Shown here: piece after piece, positions 7,034-13,670 of the stretch
How positions within the stretch are numbered: the first letter of the stretch is position 1
Layout: each line of letters begins with the position of its first letter
NCBI GenBank assembly: GCA_938041275.1
Contig: CALISH010000098.1
Location: forward strand, 1 to 13,670
DNA length: 13,670 nt
Source: an uncultured Solobacterium sp.
Lineage (GTDB): Bacteria > Bacillota_I > Bacilli_A > Erysipelotrichales > Erysipelotrichaceae
Reading direction: 5' to 3'
Notes under the pieces: model-generated
Seen by the model: only the letters and a program-made list of their open reading frames with translations
What the model was told of the DNA's origin: nothing
Databases searched by the model: none
Position numbers and translations under genes: made by a program

Positions 7034-7993
7034 CTACCAACCAAGAAAATGCATTTTCTCCGGCATCACTTCATAGGAAACTGAACTTGTTTGGTATTCA
7101 ATCTCCCCGTCTGTATGAACCCAGACGGGTTTTTCTGTCTGAATATGAATGACTTTCCCGGATTTTAGATGAATGCCGGAAAACCGATCATGTGTTCCTT
7201 TCATTGCATACGGGAAGATGCGGAAGAAATCAATTCTCCCTAATCCATCAGCCACACAGATATCCAACTTTCCGTCACACGGATCTGCCGCAGGGCAAAA
7301 ATTGAAGCCACCACCCTCATATGCTTCATTCATCGTTGCGATAAACAACAATTTTTTATATGTATAACTTTCGTTATCTATCTGTATCGTTGTTTTAAAA
7401 TGATTATGTAAAAATATCAGATGCGCCCCGACAAACAGATAGATCAATCTTCCGATATGCAATGCATTGAGAATTTTTTTCCATGGAGATTGTTGAACCT
7501 GTACGCAGATTGCCGCATCATACCCGATACCGGAACTGATATTATAACGCCGCGTATAATCTTCATCCGATATTTTATTACCGTTTGCATCATAGCGATT
7601 ATGGTATGTTAATACACCGACATCTAAATTTCGTCCAGTGTGATCATTTAAAATACGATGCAGGCAATCTATCGCACTCCCATGAATCCCCAATGATTTT
7701 GCCAGATCATTTCCTGATCCGCACGGAATCAAACCTAAGTATGTATTTTGAAAATTGACGATACCGTTTACCGCTAAATTCATTGAACCGTCTCCACCGA
7801 TCAGAATAATATTTACTCTTTCTTGACTCGAAGTAAGTTCGCGCATAATATCCTTGATTCCATGTGCAAGACTGGATAAATGAACAGCATACTCTATCCC
7901 CAACGTATCCATTTCTTTCTTCACTACAGTCCAACACTCATTCGTCCTGCCACCTGCACCGGCAGGATTAATTACAATATGATAGCCATTCAT
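7034..7993 (-). CDS. Diacylglycerol kinase-like lipid kinase (DAGK_cat / YegS family)
   Basis: A 319-residue soluble or membrane-associated kinase expected to phosphorylate diacylglycerol or a related lipid with ATP. In Gram-positive bacteria such enzymes return diacylglycerol, left over from lipoteichoic acid synthesis, to phospholipid metabolism. Residues 1-125 form the catalytic domain: a glycine-rich NPAGAGG, the nucleotide loop IGGDGSMN (65-72) and GLIPCGSGNDLAKSLGI (87-103). The C-terminal beta-sandwich has GGGFNFCPAADPCDGKLDI (227-245) and HTDGE (293-297). After GGDGS the usual Asn-Glu pair is Asn-Leu. The chosen ATG at 7993 has AAGGGG (8000-8005) 6 nt upstream and begins MNGYHIVINP, as the family does; a longer frame from 8086 would run through rnz. 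It starts 1 nt after the rnz stop codon, so it is probably coupled to rnz. Its CCGG-rich composition resembles the transporter block rather than rnz. Confidence 0.88.
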   Translation of the reverse strand: MNGYHIVINPAGAGGRTNECWTVVKKEMDTLGIEYAVHLSSLAHGIKDIMRELTSSQERVNIILIGGDGSMNLAVNGIVNFQNTYLGLIPCGSGNDLAKSLGIHGSAIDCLHRILNDHTGRNLDVGVLTYHNRYDANGNKISDEDYTRRYNISSGIGYDAAICVQVQQSPWKKILNALHIGRLIYLFVGAHLIFLHNHFKTTIQIDNESYTYKKLLFIATMNEAYEGGGFNFCPAADPCDGKLDICVADGLGRIDFFRIFPYAMKGTHDRFSGIHLKSGKVIHIQTEKPVWVHTDGEIEYQTSSVSYEVMPEKMHFLGW

Positions 7994-7994
7994 T

Positions 7995-8912
7995 CTATTC
8001 CCCTTCATCAATGAAACGTAATATTTTTTGTTGTCCGTCTTTGGCAATGACTGCCTGTGTAAAAATTTGATGTATGACATCTTCATATACAGACGGATCT
8101 TTGATTGATGGAGAATAATGTGTAAACCACAATTCTTTTACCATCATCTGCTTTGCAAGGATAGCTGTTTCTTGCATAGTACTATGTTTGTTTAGATTTG
8201 CTTTTTCAATCTTTTCTGGATCGCCATACATACCCTCACCAATATAGAGGTCCGCATGACTTCCGTATGTCACCAATTCTTCTAGTGGTCTTGTATCTGT
8301 TGCATAGACCATCTTGAGACCTTGACGACTTTCACCTAACACATCATCAGGTGTATATATCCTACCATCAAACTCAATCGTATTTCCTTTTTGAAGCTTT
8401 CCCCATAGTTGCATTGGCACATCCTTTGCAATTGCCTTGTCCTTATCAAACTTACGCATGCGGTCTAATTCAAAGATATATGCATAACAAGGCACACTAT
8501 GTTTCGCATGTAATGCTTTGATTTTTAGACCTTTTATTTCAAAGTCTGTTTGTGGTCCATCAATTTCTACAAGTTTAATTTCAAAAGGAATATAGCGAGC
8601 AACTTTATAGATACCCTCAAATACTTCCGTTAACCCTTTTGGTCCATAGATTGTTACAGCTTCTGTACGCTCAGACTTTGCCATCGTTAGTAATAAACCA
8701 GGTAAGCCAGCTGTATGGTCTGTATGGAAATGTGTTAAAAGAATTGTATCGATTGTCTTACAAGAATATCCATATTGATGTATGGCTATCTGTGTACCCT
8801 CTCCACAATCCACCAGTAATGTATTCCCATTCCATCTCACCAATAAAGATGTTAACCATCGATTTGGTAAAGGAACTGTTCCGCCTGTACCTAGTAAACA
8901 AATATCTAGCAT
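7995..8912 (-). CDS. rnz: Ribonuclease Z (tRNA 3'-end endonuclease)
   Basis: A 305-residue metallo-beta-lactamase-fold endonuclease that cuts tRNA precursors after the discriminator base when CCA is not encoded. The zinc ligands are all in place: LTHFHTDHTAGLPGLL gives His61, His63, Asp65 and His66, then HAKHSV His138, YATDTRP Asp206 and FTHYSPS His265. The NKHSTMQETAILAKQ segment is the RNase Z signature that separates it from other members of the fold. Length is normal for the bacterial enzyme. Thr64 replaces the Gly more often seen in HxHGDH. The ATG at 8912 has AGAGG 4 nt upstream. Only about 30 bp separate it from the ppaC terminator, so it probably depends on readthrough or on a promoter inside ppaC. 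Confidence 0.92.
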   Translation of the reverse strand: MLDICLLGTGGTVPLPNRWLTSLLVRWNGNTLLVDCGEGTQIAIHQYGYSCKTIDTILLTHFHTDHTAGLPGLLLTMAKSERTEAVTIYGPKGLTEVFEGIYKVARYIPFEIKLVEIDGPQTDFEIKGLKIKALHAKHSVPCYAYIFELDRMRKFDKDKAIAKDVPMQLWGKLQKGNTIEFDGRIYTPDDVLGESRQGLKMVYATDTRPLEELVTYGSHADLYIGEGMYGDPEKIEKANLNKHSTMQETAILAKQMMVKELWFTHYSPSIKDPSVYEDVIHQIFTQAVIAKDGQQKILRFIDEGE

Positions 8913-8943
8913 AAAACCTCTTTCTACTCATCTATGGTAACAC

Positions 8944-8966
8944 AAAAAGCCCTGCAAAGCAGGACT
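8944..8966 (-). terminator. Intrinsic terminator at the end of ppaC
   Basis: On the minus strand, AGTCCTGC-TTT-GCAGGGCT folds as an 8-bp stem (one G-U pair) with a 3-nt loop and runs into TTTTTGTG. The stem begins at the last base of the ppaC stop codon. Despite this, rnz begins almost immediately downstream, so termination may be partial. Confidence 0.8.
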
Positions 8967-10603
8967 TAGAGTTCTTTGATAATCGCAGATAATTTTGGTA
9001 ATAACTGCTGTTTTCTGGAAATGATATTTGGATCATAACCAGAATGTTCATCAATCTGTGTTTCAATCATCTCTGATAATACATAAGACATCGGTCCATA
9101 GAAGACGAAGTAAGAACCATTACCCATTACATCCGTAAATAACATCAGTAATAGATCTAAATGACGATCCTTTTGTTCCTTCTCCATATTCTCCTTGAAT
9201 GCAGGTAGTAACTTCTGTACTTCTTCGGTATGACTATAGTTTGTCTGACCGATAGAAATCTTGTATCTGCCGATATCGTAGTTCTTAAGGTCACGATTGA
9301 GGATTTCATGTGGTGTAGAATCCTTCAAGGCAACAGAAGCACCAAGCATCTCTCTTGCGTAAACATCAATATCATCGATACCTGCAAGTTCTGCTAACTT
9401 CTTAGCCACATTGATATCTTCTAAGGTTGTTGTGGCAGACTTAAAGTTTAATGTATCAGAGAGAATTGCACTCATCATTAAGCCGGCCATTGTAGGATCT
9501 GGAACGATATTCTTCTCGCAATATAAGCCATACACAATTGTACTTGTACAGCCACAACGATGATTACGATATTCAATCGGATGGTCTGTTTGAATATCAC
9601 CAATATGGTGATGGTCAATAATTGCGACGATATCGGCTTTATCAATATGATTCATTGTTTGGTTTGTTGCACTATGGTCAACAAGCGCAATACGTAACTT
9701 CTTATAGTTACGTGTATGGTAGCGTGATACACCACCTACAACCTTACCGTTTTCATCCAGTACAGGATAACTCCGTACACGTGAGGCATTCATCTTTGTC
9801 GCAACATCTTCTACATACTCTGTATTCTTAAAACAGATTAAGTTTGTAGTCATAATCTGAGAAACAGAATAACTCTCCGTGATAACTGTCGCTGTATGCA
9901 TGGTTCGATCAGGTGTCTCAACGATAGCACAACCATACTCCTTCGCTAGTTCTTTAACATCATCTGCCGCATGTTCATCACAAGTTAGAACCAAGCATTT
10001 TACACCTAGACGAATTAAGTTTAATTGCTTTTCATGTCCTTCTGACATGATGATAATACTGCCAGCGATAAAACTCTCAACCAGTTTCAAATCATCTAAA
10101 GTAACGATGTGTACTTGACCATTTGTACTGAATTCTTTTGGTCGCAATACAACCTTTCCACCAATCGTACGTGCGATATTATCCAATGTCGCAGTTGCCA
10201 TCAAATCCTTTAAATCTGTATCTTCGTGGATACGATAACGAGAAAGATCACTTGTAGAACAGATCCCACATAGATTCTCATTTTCATCCAGAACATACAA
10301 AGAACGGTTTTGTGTTCTTAACATCAAATGCCATGCATGATGAACTGTTTCATCATAACGAATGGTTGTAGGAGTATCGAGATTGATATCTGCTAGACGA
10401 GCACGCGCATCTGTCATCAATAACGGATTATCTAAATGAAATGTGCGTAAAATAAATTTTGTTTCTTCATTCAAAGGCCCTTGACGACAAGCAATTGCCG
10501 TACTACCAGTCTTATTCAATAAATTCGCAAATGCAATTGCCGAGCAGATTGAATCACTGTCTGGATGTTTATGCCCTGTTACATAAATATTGTGATTACT
10601 CAT
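8966..10603 (-). CDS. ppaC: Manganese-dependent family II inorganic pyrophosphatase with CBS and DRTGG regulatory domains
   Basis: A cytoplasmic enzyme of 545 residues that hydrolyses pyrophosphate and so pulls nucleic-acid and protein synthesis forward. The DHH catalytic domain is split by a regulatory insert. Residues 1-65 hold GHKHPDSDS (His11, Asp15, Asp17). CBS1 covers about 75-130, a DRTGG domain about 140-250 and CBS2 about 250-300. Then come VDH (Asp309-His310), IIDHHHIGD (Asp330-His333) and LSDTLNF (Asp383). The C-terminal DHHA2 domain ends with the substrate-binding SRKQQ (529-533). Plain family II enzymes are about 310 residues. The CBS-DRTGG type is known to be controlled by adenine nucleotides and diadenosine polyphosphates, so activity here probably follows energy state. 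The ATG has AAAGGA just upstream. It lies 37 bp after map in the same transcription unit. Confidence 0.95.
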   Translation of the reverse strand: MSNHNIYVTGHKHPDSDSICSAIAFANLLNKTGSTAIACRQGPLNEETKFILRTFHLDNPLLMTDARARLADINLDTPTTIRYDETVHHAWHLMLRTQNRSLYVLDENENLCGICSTSDLSRYRIHEDTDLKDLMATATLDNIARTIGGKVVLRPKEFSTNGQVHIVTLDDLKLVESFIAGSIIIMSEGHEKQLNLIRLGVKCLVLTCDEHAADDVKELAKEYGCAIVETPDRTMHTATVITESYSVSQIMTTNLICFKNTEYVEDVATKMNASRVRSYPVLDENGKVVGGVSRYHTRNYKKLRIALVDHSATNQTMNHIDKADIVAIIDHHHIGDIQTDHPIEYRNHRCGCTSTIVYGLYCEKNIVPDPTMAGLMMSAILSDTLNFKSATTTLEDINVAKKLAELAGIDDIDVYAREMLGASVALKDSTPHEILNRDLKNYDIGRYKISIGQTNYSHTEEVQKLLPAFKENMEKEQKDRHLDLLLMLFTDVMGNGSYFVFYGPMSYVLSEMIETQIDEHSGYDPNIISRKQQLLPKLSAIIKEL

Positions 10604-10640
10604 GTCCTTTCAACTAACCCTCCACCAATTATCTAATATA

Positions 10641-11495
10641 TTAATAACTTAATACTTCATTACCATCTTCTGTAATCAAGATTGTATATTCCCATTGTGC
10701 ACTATCTTTGCCATCTTTCGTGCTGATTGTCCAATTGTCATATGGGTCAATTACAACCGCAGCTTTCCCTAAGTTAATCATTGGCTCAATCGTAAGAATC
10801 ATACCTGGTACAAGTACCATACCTGTACCCTTCTTACCGACATGTGCCACAAATGGATCCTCATGGAATTCAATACCTACTCCATGACCACCCAATTCTC
10901 TTACAACACTATATCCCTTTGATGTCGCATATTTCTGAATTGCATAACCAATATCCCCAACGGTATTCCATGGTTGTGCTGCTGCTAGTCCAATCTCAAG
11001 ACATTTCTTTGTTTCTTCGACAAGCTTACGACGCTCTTCACTTACATTTCCAATACAGAACATACGGGACGCATCACCGTAATAGCCATCCACAATTGTT
11101 GTGCAGTCAACGTTAACAATATCACCATCATGCAGTTTCTGAATGTGCTTTGGGATTCCATGGCATACAACACTATTTATTGATGTGCATACATGTTTTG
11201 GAAAACCCTCATAGTGATATGGTGCACAGATTCCACCATTTTTTTCAGTGAAATCTTTAACGATATCATCGATTTCCTGTGTCGACATACCAACGTGAAT
11301 ATGCTTTTCCACTTCGTCTAATACCTGTTTATTTAATAGCGAAGCCTTGCGAATTCCTTCAATCATCGTTGGGCGCTTGATATATTTTTCCTCAGGTAAA
11401 ATCGCACCCCTATGTCTTAATTCCTCCATACGTTTCAAAATATGTTCTGGAATTGGTTCTTTCTGATCTATTTCTTGCCAAAGTTTTAAATCCAT
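10641..11495 (-). CDS. map: Methionine aminopeptidase, type I
   Basis: A 284-residue cytosolic metalloprotease that removes the initiator Met from nascent proteins. All pita-bread-fold ligands are present: Asp130 and Asp141 (VDCTTIVDGYYGDAS), His204 (GGHGVG), Glu237 (TIEPM) and Glu269 (AQWEYT), with the substrate-contact residues His112 (VCHGIP) and His211 (FHEDP). No type II insert is present. The protein carries about 40 extra N-terminal residues (MDLKLWQEIDQKEPIPEHILK and following), giving a longer enzyme than E. coli Map. A reading frame extends upstream to a GTG at 11537, but that would overlap dut. The ATG at 11495, 16 nt after the dut stop codon, is preferred even though its ribosome binding site (CAGGTAG) is weak. 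It is the second gene of the dut-map-ppaC unit. Confidence 0.94.
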   Translation of the reverse strand: MDLKLWQEIDQKEPIPEHILKRMEELRHRGAILPEEKYIKRPTMIEGIRKASLLNKQVLDEVEKHIHVGMSTQEIDDIVKDFTEKNGGICAPYHYEGFPKHVCTSINSVVCHGIPKHIQKLHDGDIVNVDCTTIVDGYYGDASRMFCIGNVSEERRKLVEETKKCLEIGLAAAQPWNTVGDIGYAIQKYATSKGYSVVRELGGHGVGIEFHEDPFVAHVGKKGTGMVLVPGMILTIEPMINLGKAAVVIDPYDNWTISTKDGKDSAQWEYTILITEDGNEVLSY

Positions 11496-11511
11496 TTTAC
11501 TACCTGTCTTT

Positions 11512-12021
11512 CTATTTTGTTGTACTGCCAAAGCCACCAGTTCTTACAGCATCTACTTCATCATCCACCGTAATACCAAAGGATACGAAAATACCCTGTA
11601 ACATTCCCTGGCCACTTGCAATCTCAACTGTCTTATTTTCATTTGTATCATTTGTTAGTTTGCAGAAGATATGTCCTTCATTATCTGCGTGATAGTAATC
11701 ACTATCGATGATGCCGACCGTGTTATTCATCTGTAGACGATACTTGAATCCTAGTCCACTACGTGGAAATAACATCAGTACATAATCTTCTTCCATCTTG
11801 ACTCTGATACCAGTAGGTATTAATACCGTTTCTTGTGGGGCTATCTTCAAATCAATTGGTGTATAAAAATCATACCCCGCAGAACCTTTCGTTGCACGTC
11901 GTGGGAGCTTAATTGCGTTGTATATTTCCGCAATATCTCTTGTTTCATTTGGAAAAGTCTTGAGCCAATCCTTATAAAACTCTTCATAACTAACTTTTTC
12001 AAACTGTGCAATTTTATTCAT
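11512..12021 (-). CDS. dut: Deoxyuridine 5'-triphosphate nucleotidohydrolase (dUTPase)
   Basis: A 169-residue trimeric-type dUTPase that cleaves dUTP to dUMP and pyrophosphate, keeping uracil out of DNA and supplying thymidylate synthesis. Motifs in order: I, AGYDFYTP (48-55); II, PRSGLG (86-91); III, GIIDSDYYH (103-111) with the catalytic Asp106; IV, GQGMLQGIF (137-145); V, RTGGFGSTTK (160-169), the Phe-containing C-terminal arm. Motif IV lacks the common Arg (G-D/E-R-x-x-Q), as in some subfamilies. An N-terminal extension of about 35 residues precedes the fold. The ATG has AGGA 7 nt upstream. It is the promoter-proximal gene of the run. Pyrophosphate made here is a substrate of the ppaC product two genes downstream, though that link may be incidental. 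Confidence 0.93.
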   Translation of the reverse strand: MNKIAQFEKVSYEEFYKDWLKTFPNETRDIAEIYNAIKLPRRATKGSAGYDFYTPIDLKIAPQETVLIPTGIRVKMEEDYVLMLFPRSGLGFKYRLQMNNTVGIIDSDYYHADNEGHIFCKLTNDTNENKTVEIASGQGMLQGIFVSFGITVDDEVDAVRTGGFGSTTK

Positions 12022-12049
12022 TTTGTATTCCTACCTCTTCTTCCTTGAT

Positions 12050-12079
12050 ATTTTACCACGTTTATGTGATTTCTCTACA
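12050..12079 (-). promoter_or_regulatory. Tentative promoter of the dut-map-ppaC unit
   Basis: On the minus strand, TAAAAT (12055-12050) lies about 29 bp before the dut start codon. A weak -35 candidate, TGTAGA (12079-12074), is 18 bp upstream of it. The dut-ddl intergenic region (12022-12187) also contains AGTTATGATTAACT (12098-12111), a short palindrome without an assigned role. Confidence 0.35.
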
Positions 12080-12159
12080 CTTTCAGCCACTTTAATTAGT
12101 TATGATTAACTTCATTTTAAGTTATAAAATTTCATTTTCGTTTCGAATGGAGTTTAGAG

Positions 12160-12165
12160 TATAAT
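12160..12165 (+). promoter_or_regulatory. -10 box of the ddl promoter
   Basis: A consensus TATAAT lies 22 bp before the ddl start. No convincing -35 box is seen; TTCGTT at 12137-12142 has the right spacing but is poor. GGAGG at 12179-12183, 4 nt before the ATG, is a strong ribosome binding site. Confidence 0.55.
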
Positions 12166-12187
12166 AAGGAGTGTTAACGGAGGTCTT

Positions 12188-13393
12188 ATGAAATTAAATA
12201 TCGCAGTATTTTTCGGTGGTGAATCCGTCGAACATGAAGTAAGTATTATCTCTGCACATCAAGCGATTGAAGCACTTGATAAAAATAAATACAATGTCAT
12301 TCCTGTATATGTCTCAAAGGAACGCAAACTATATGTATCTGATTTACTAATGGATATGAGTAACTACAAGGATCTCAAGCATTTGATTTCCCAATGTACA
12401 CAAGTTTCCATTGCATCAGAGGATAATCGTGTTGTAATCCGTCCTGTTAAACCATCCCTATTTGGTCCTAAGGAATTAGGTACAATTGATGTAGCTATCC
12501 CTGTGATGCATGGCACAAATGGTGAAGATGGCACAATCCAAGGTTTCTTTGAAATGTTAAAAGTTCCATATGCTGGATGTGACCTCTATGGTGCAGCGAT
12601 TGGACAGGATAAAGTTTTACAAAAGAATGTCCTAAATGATAACAACCTACCAATCACAAACTGGTTCTGGGTATATGGCGCAGAAATGGATACACGTCAA
12701 AGCGAAATCCTAGATAAAGTACATCGCTTAATCTATCCAGTGATTATCAAACCTGCCCGTACAGGTTCATCTGTTGGTATCTCAATTGCGCATAACGATG
12801 AAGAATATCTAGCATGTTTTGATGAAGCACGTCAGTATGACGAAAAAATCATCACAGAAAAAGTTGTAAAGCCAATGCGTGAAATCAACTGTTCCGTTGT
12901 TGGAGACTCCTATTCCTGTGTAGCCAGTGTACTAGAAGAAGTAAGTTCAGTTTCCCAAGATGAATTACTCAGCTTCTCCGATAAATATCTTGGTGGTGGT
13001 AAGAGCACAAAGAGCGAAGGTTCTAAAGGTATGGCAAGTACAGCGCGTATCGTACCTGCACCTCTTACGGATGAGCAGACAAGACTCATCCAACAGCTAG
13101 CGAAGGAAACTTTCCGCGTACTTGGAACTTCTGGAGTATGTCGTATCGACTTCTTGATGGACGCAGACACTAAGAAAGTCTATGTAAATGAAATTAACAC
13201 TATCCCAGGTTCCCTTGCCTTCTACCTATGGCAAGCAGCTGGTGTATCCTTCTCTGAGTTAATGGATAAGCTTGTAGAACTTGCATTAGATAGAGAAAGA
13301 AGAAGATCAAAGATGACCTTCTCCTATGAAACAAATATCCTCAGTAACTTCTCTGCTTCAAGCGCAAAGGGTTCCAAGGGATCTAAGATGTAA
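12188..13393 (+). CDS. ddl: D-alanine--D-alanine ligase
   Basis: A 401-residue cytoplasmic ATP-grasp enzyme joining two D-Ala for the peptidoglycan stem peptide. N-terminal domain: FFGGESVEHEVS (8-19) and MHGTNGEDGTIQGF (107-120). Central domain: VIIKPARTGSSVGIS (185-199), with ATP-loop lysine and SSVG, and TEKVVKPMRE (223-232). C-terminal domain: CRIDFL (318-323) with Asp321, and VNEINTIPGS (333-342) with Glu335 and Asn337 as Mg ligands. The omega-loop region reads LLSFSDKYLGGG and then SKGMASTARIVPAP. It lacks the FYDYEAKY form of E. coli DdlB, so the usual Tyr/Phe rule for D-Ala versus D-lactate specificity cannot be applied directly. The last 13 residues are a Ser/Lys/Gly tail. It is transcribed alone, divergent from dut. 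Confidence 0.93.
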   Translation: MKLNIAVFFGGESVEHEVSIISAHQAIEALDKNKYNVIPVYVSKERKLYVSDLLMDMSNYKDLKHLISQCTQVSIASEDNRVVIRPVKPSLFGPKELGTIDVAIPVMHGTNGEDGTIQGFFEMLKVPYAGCDLYGAAIGQDKVLQKNVLNDNNLPITNWFWVYGAEMDTRQSEILDKVHRLIYPVIIKPARTGSSVGISIAHNDEEYLACFDEARQYDEKIITEKVVKPMREINCSVVGDSYSCVASVLEEVSSVSQDELLSFSDKYLGGGKSTKSEGSKGMASTARIVPAPLTDEQTRLIQQLAKETFRVLGTSGVCRIDFLMDADTKKVYVNEINTIPGSLAFYLWQAAGVSFSELMDKLVELALDRERRRSKMTFSYETNILSNFSASSAKGSKGSKM

Positions 13394-13399
13394 GATATG

Positions 13400-13420
13400 C
13401 CCACATTTGTGGGTTTTTTT
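13400..13420 (+). terminator. Intrinsic terminator of ddl
   Basis: CCCACATTTGTGGG followed by seven T residues, beginning 6 nt after the ddl stop codon. The short G+C-rich stem and clean T-tract are a textbook intrinsic terminator. Confidence 0.88.
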
Positions 13421-13441
13421 AATACATTCATGCATGTAATC

Positions 13442-13476
13442 AAACAAAAGCACTCCGTCTTGAAGTGCTTTCGTTT
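13442..13476 (-). terminator. Hairpin terminator of the gene entering from the right edge
   Basis: AAAGCACT (13447-13454) pairs with AGTGCTTT (13464-13471). The stem extends through one mismatch to AAAC (13442-13445) and GTTT (13473-13476). Read on the minus strand it ends GTGCTTTTGTTTG, suiting the right-edge gene. It may also act as a second barrier behind ddl. Confidence 0.7.
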
Positions 13477-13511
13477 ACTTAATTCTTTTACGAATACTAT
13501 TCTCTAAAATA

Positions 13512-13670
13512 TTATAGGGTGTTCAAATTTACAATATGAACTTCAGGATCATGCGAACAATACAATGTATCTAAACGTACTAAGAATTCTTCCGCATCTT
13601 CTTTAGATGGGAAAGTTCTTACTGGTTCAGAAACTCCATTTACAATAAATGTCACATCATACATATCATC
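13512..13670 (-). CDS. Small unidentified protein, partial (5' end outside window or just at its edge)
   Basis: An open minus-strand frame of 52 codons runs from the window edge to TAA at 13514-13512 and ends EVHIVNLNTL. The visible part reads MYDVTFIVNGVSEPVRTFPS, then KEDAEEFLVRLDTLYCSHDP: an alternating beta-like start and an amphipathic helix. I do not recognise it. The Met at the third codon could be an internal residue or a start. Support comes from the good terminator 35 bp downstream and from typical codon use. It could be a small stand-alone protein or the C terminus of a larger one. Confidence 0.55.
   Translation of the reverse strand, partial: DDMYDVTFIVNGVSEPVRTFPSKEDAEEFLVRLDTLYCSHDPEVHIVNLNTL

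Noticed and set aside
7994..8086. 350-residue version of the lipid kinase
   Set aside because: The extra 31 residues lie inside rnz and the family start (MNGYHIVINP) has its own ribosome binding site.
11496..11537. Longer methionine aminopeptidase starting at a GTG inside dut
   Set aside because: It would overlap dut in another frame and add residues that read like a shadow of the dut coding sequence. ATG at 11495 gives tandem genes 16 nt apart.
12098..12111. Palindrome AGTTATGATTAACT as an operator between dut and ddl
   Set aside because: A 5-bp-arm palindrome in AT-rich sequence is likely by chance, no regulator is nearby, and it does not overlap a convincing promoter.
12188..13393. Ligase as a VanA/VanB-type resistance enzyme
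   Set aside because: No vanH or vanX partners are adjacent, it stands alone next to housekeeping genes, and it has ordinary Ddl motifs.

Overview
The window reads as a low-to-moderate G+C Gram-positive chromosome, most likely Bacillota and perhaps an Erysipelotrichia-like lineage. The evidence is strong AGGAGG-type ribosome binding sites, compact intrinsic terminators, a CBS/DRTGG-type family II pyrophosphatase, a Firmicute-style Ddl and a Tn4451/TndX-like large serine recombinase. The lineage is an inference; no rRNA or tRNA gene is present to settle it.

Positions 1-1860 look like the edge of a mobile element and its scar. A large serine recombinase gene (minus strand, 3' end outside the window) starts from a GTG with a strong ribosome binding site. 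It is interrupted by an in-frame amber codon just before its zinc ribbon. Beside it lies an AT-rich fragment that resembles the C-terminal PRD of a LevR-type regulator, followed by a 194-bp gap with an imperfect inverted repeat.

Positions 1865-6962 hold a self-contained export module. A TetR-family regulator (+) is divergent from a two-gene operon (-) encoding an MMPL/RND-type transporter and a secreted protein of 766 residues built on XXXLXXG heptad repeats. Two similar palindromes 40 bp apart lie in the intergenic region, and one overlaps the -35 box of the transporter promoter. The regulator appears to sense a substrate and control its own module. The transporter has 12 predicted membrane segments with the paired Asp-Tyr residues of proton-driven MMPL proteins, and the heptad protein is probably its extracytoplasmic partner.

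Positions 7034-12021 hold a run of minus-strand genes in transcription order dut, map, ppaC, (terminator), rnz and a diacylglycerol-kinase-like lipid kinase. They cover nucleotide-pool sanitation, N-terminal Met removal, pyrophosphate hydrolysis, tRNA 3' processing and lipid phosphorylation. Divergent from dut is ddl (D-Ala-D-Ala ligase, +), which ends at a strong terminator. A small unidentified gene enters from the right edge on the minus strand.

The two halves differ in composition. I counted 22 CCGG tetranucleotides by eye in 1865-7993 but only one in 7994-13393. The change falls close to the rnz/lipid-kinase junction, which suggests different histories for the two blocks. The most interesting material is the TetR-MMPL-heptad module with its twin operators, the disrupted recombinase with the neighbouring regulator fragment, and this compositional seam.
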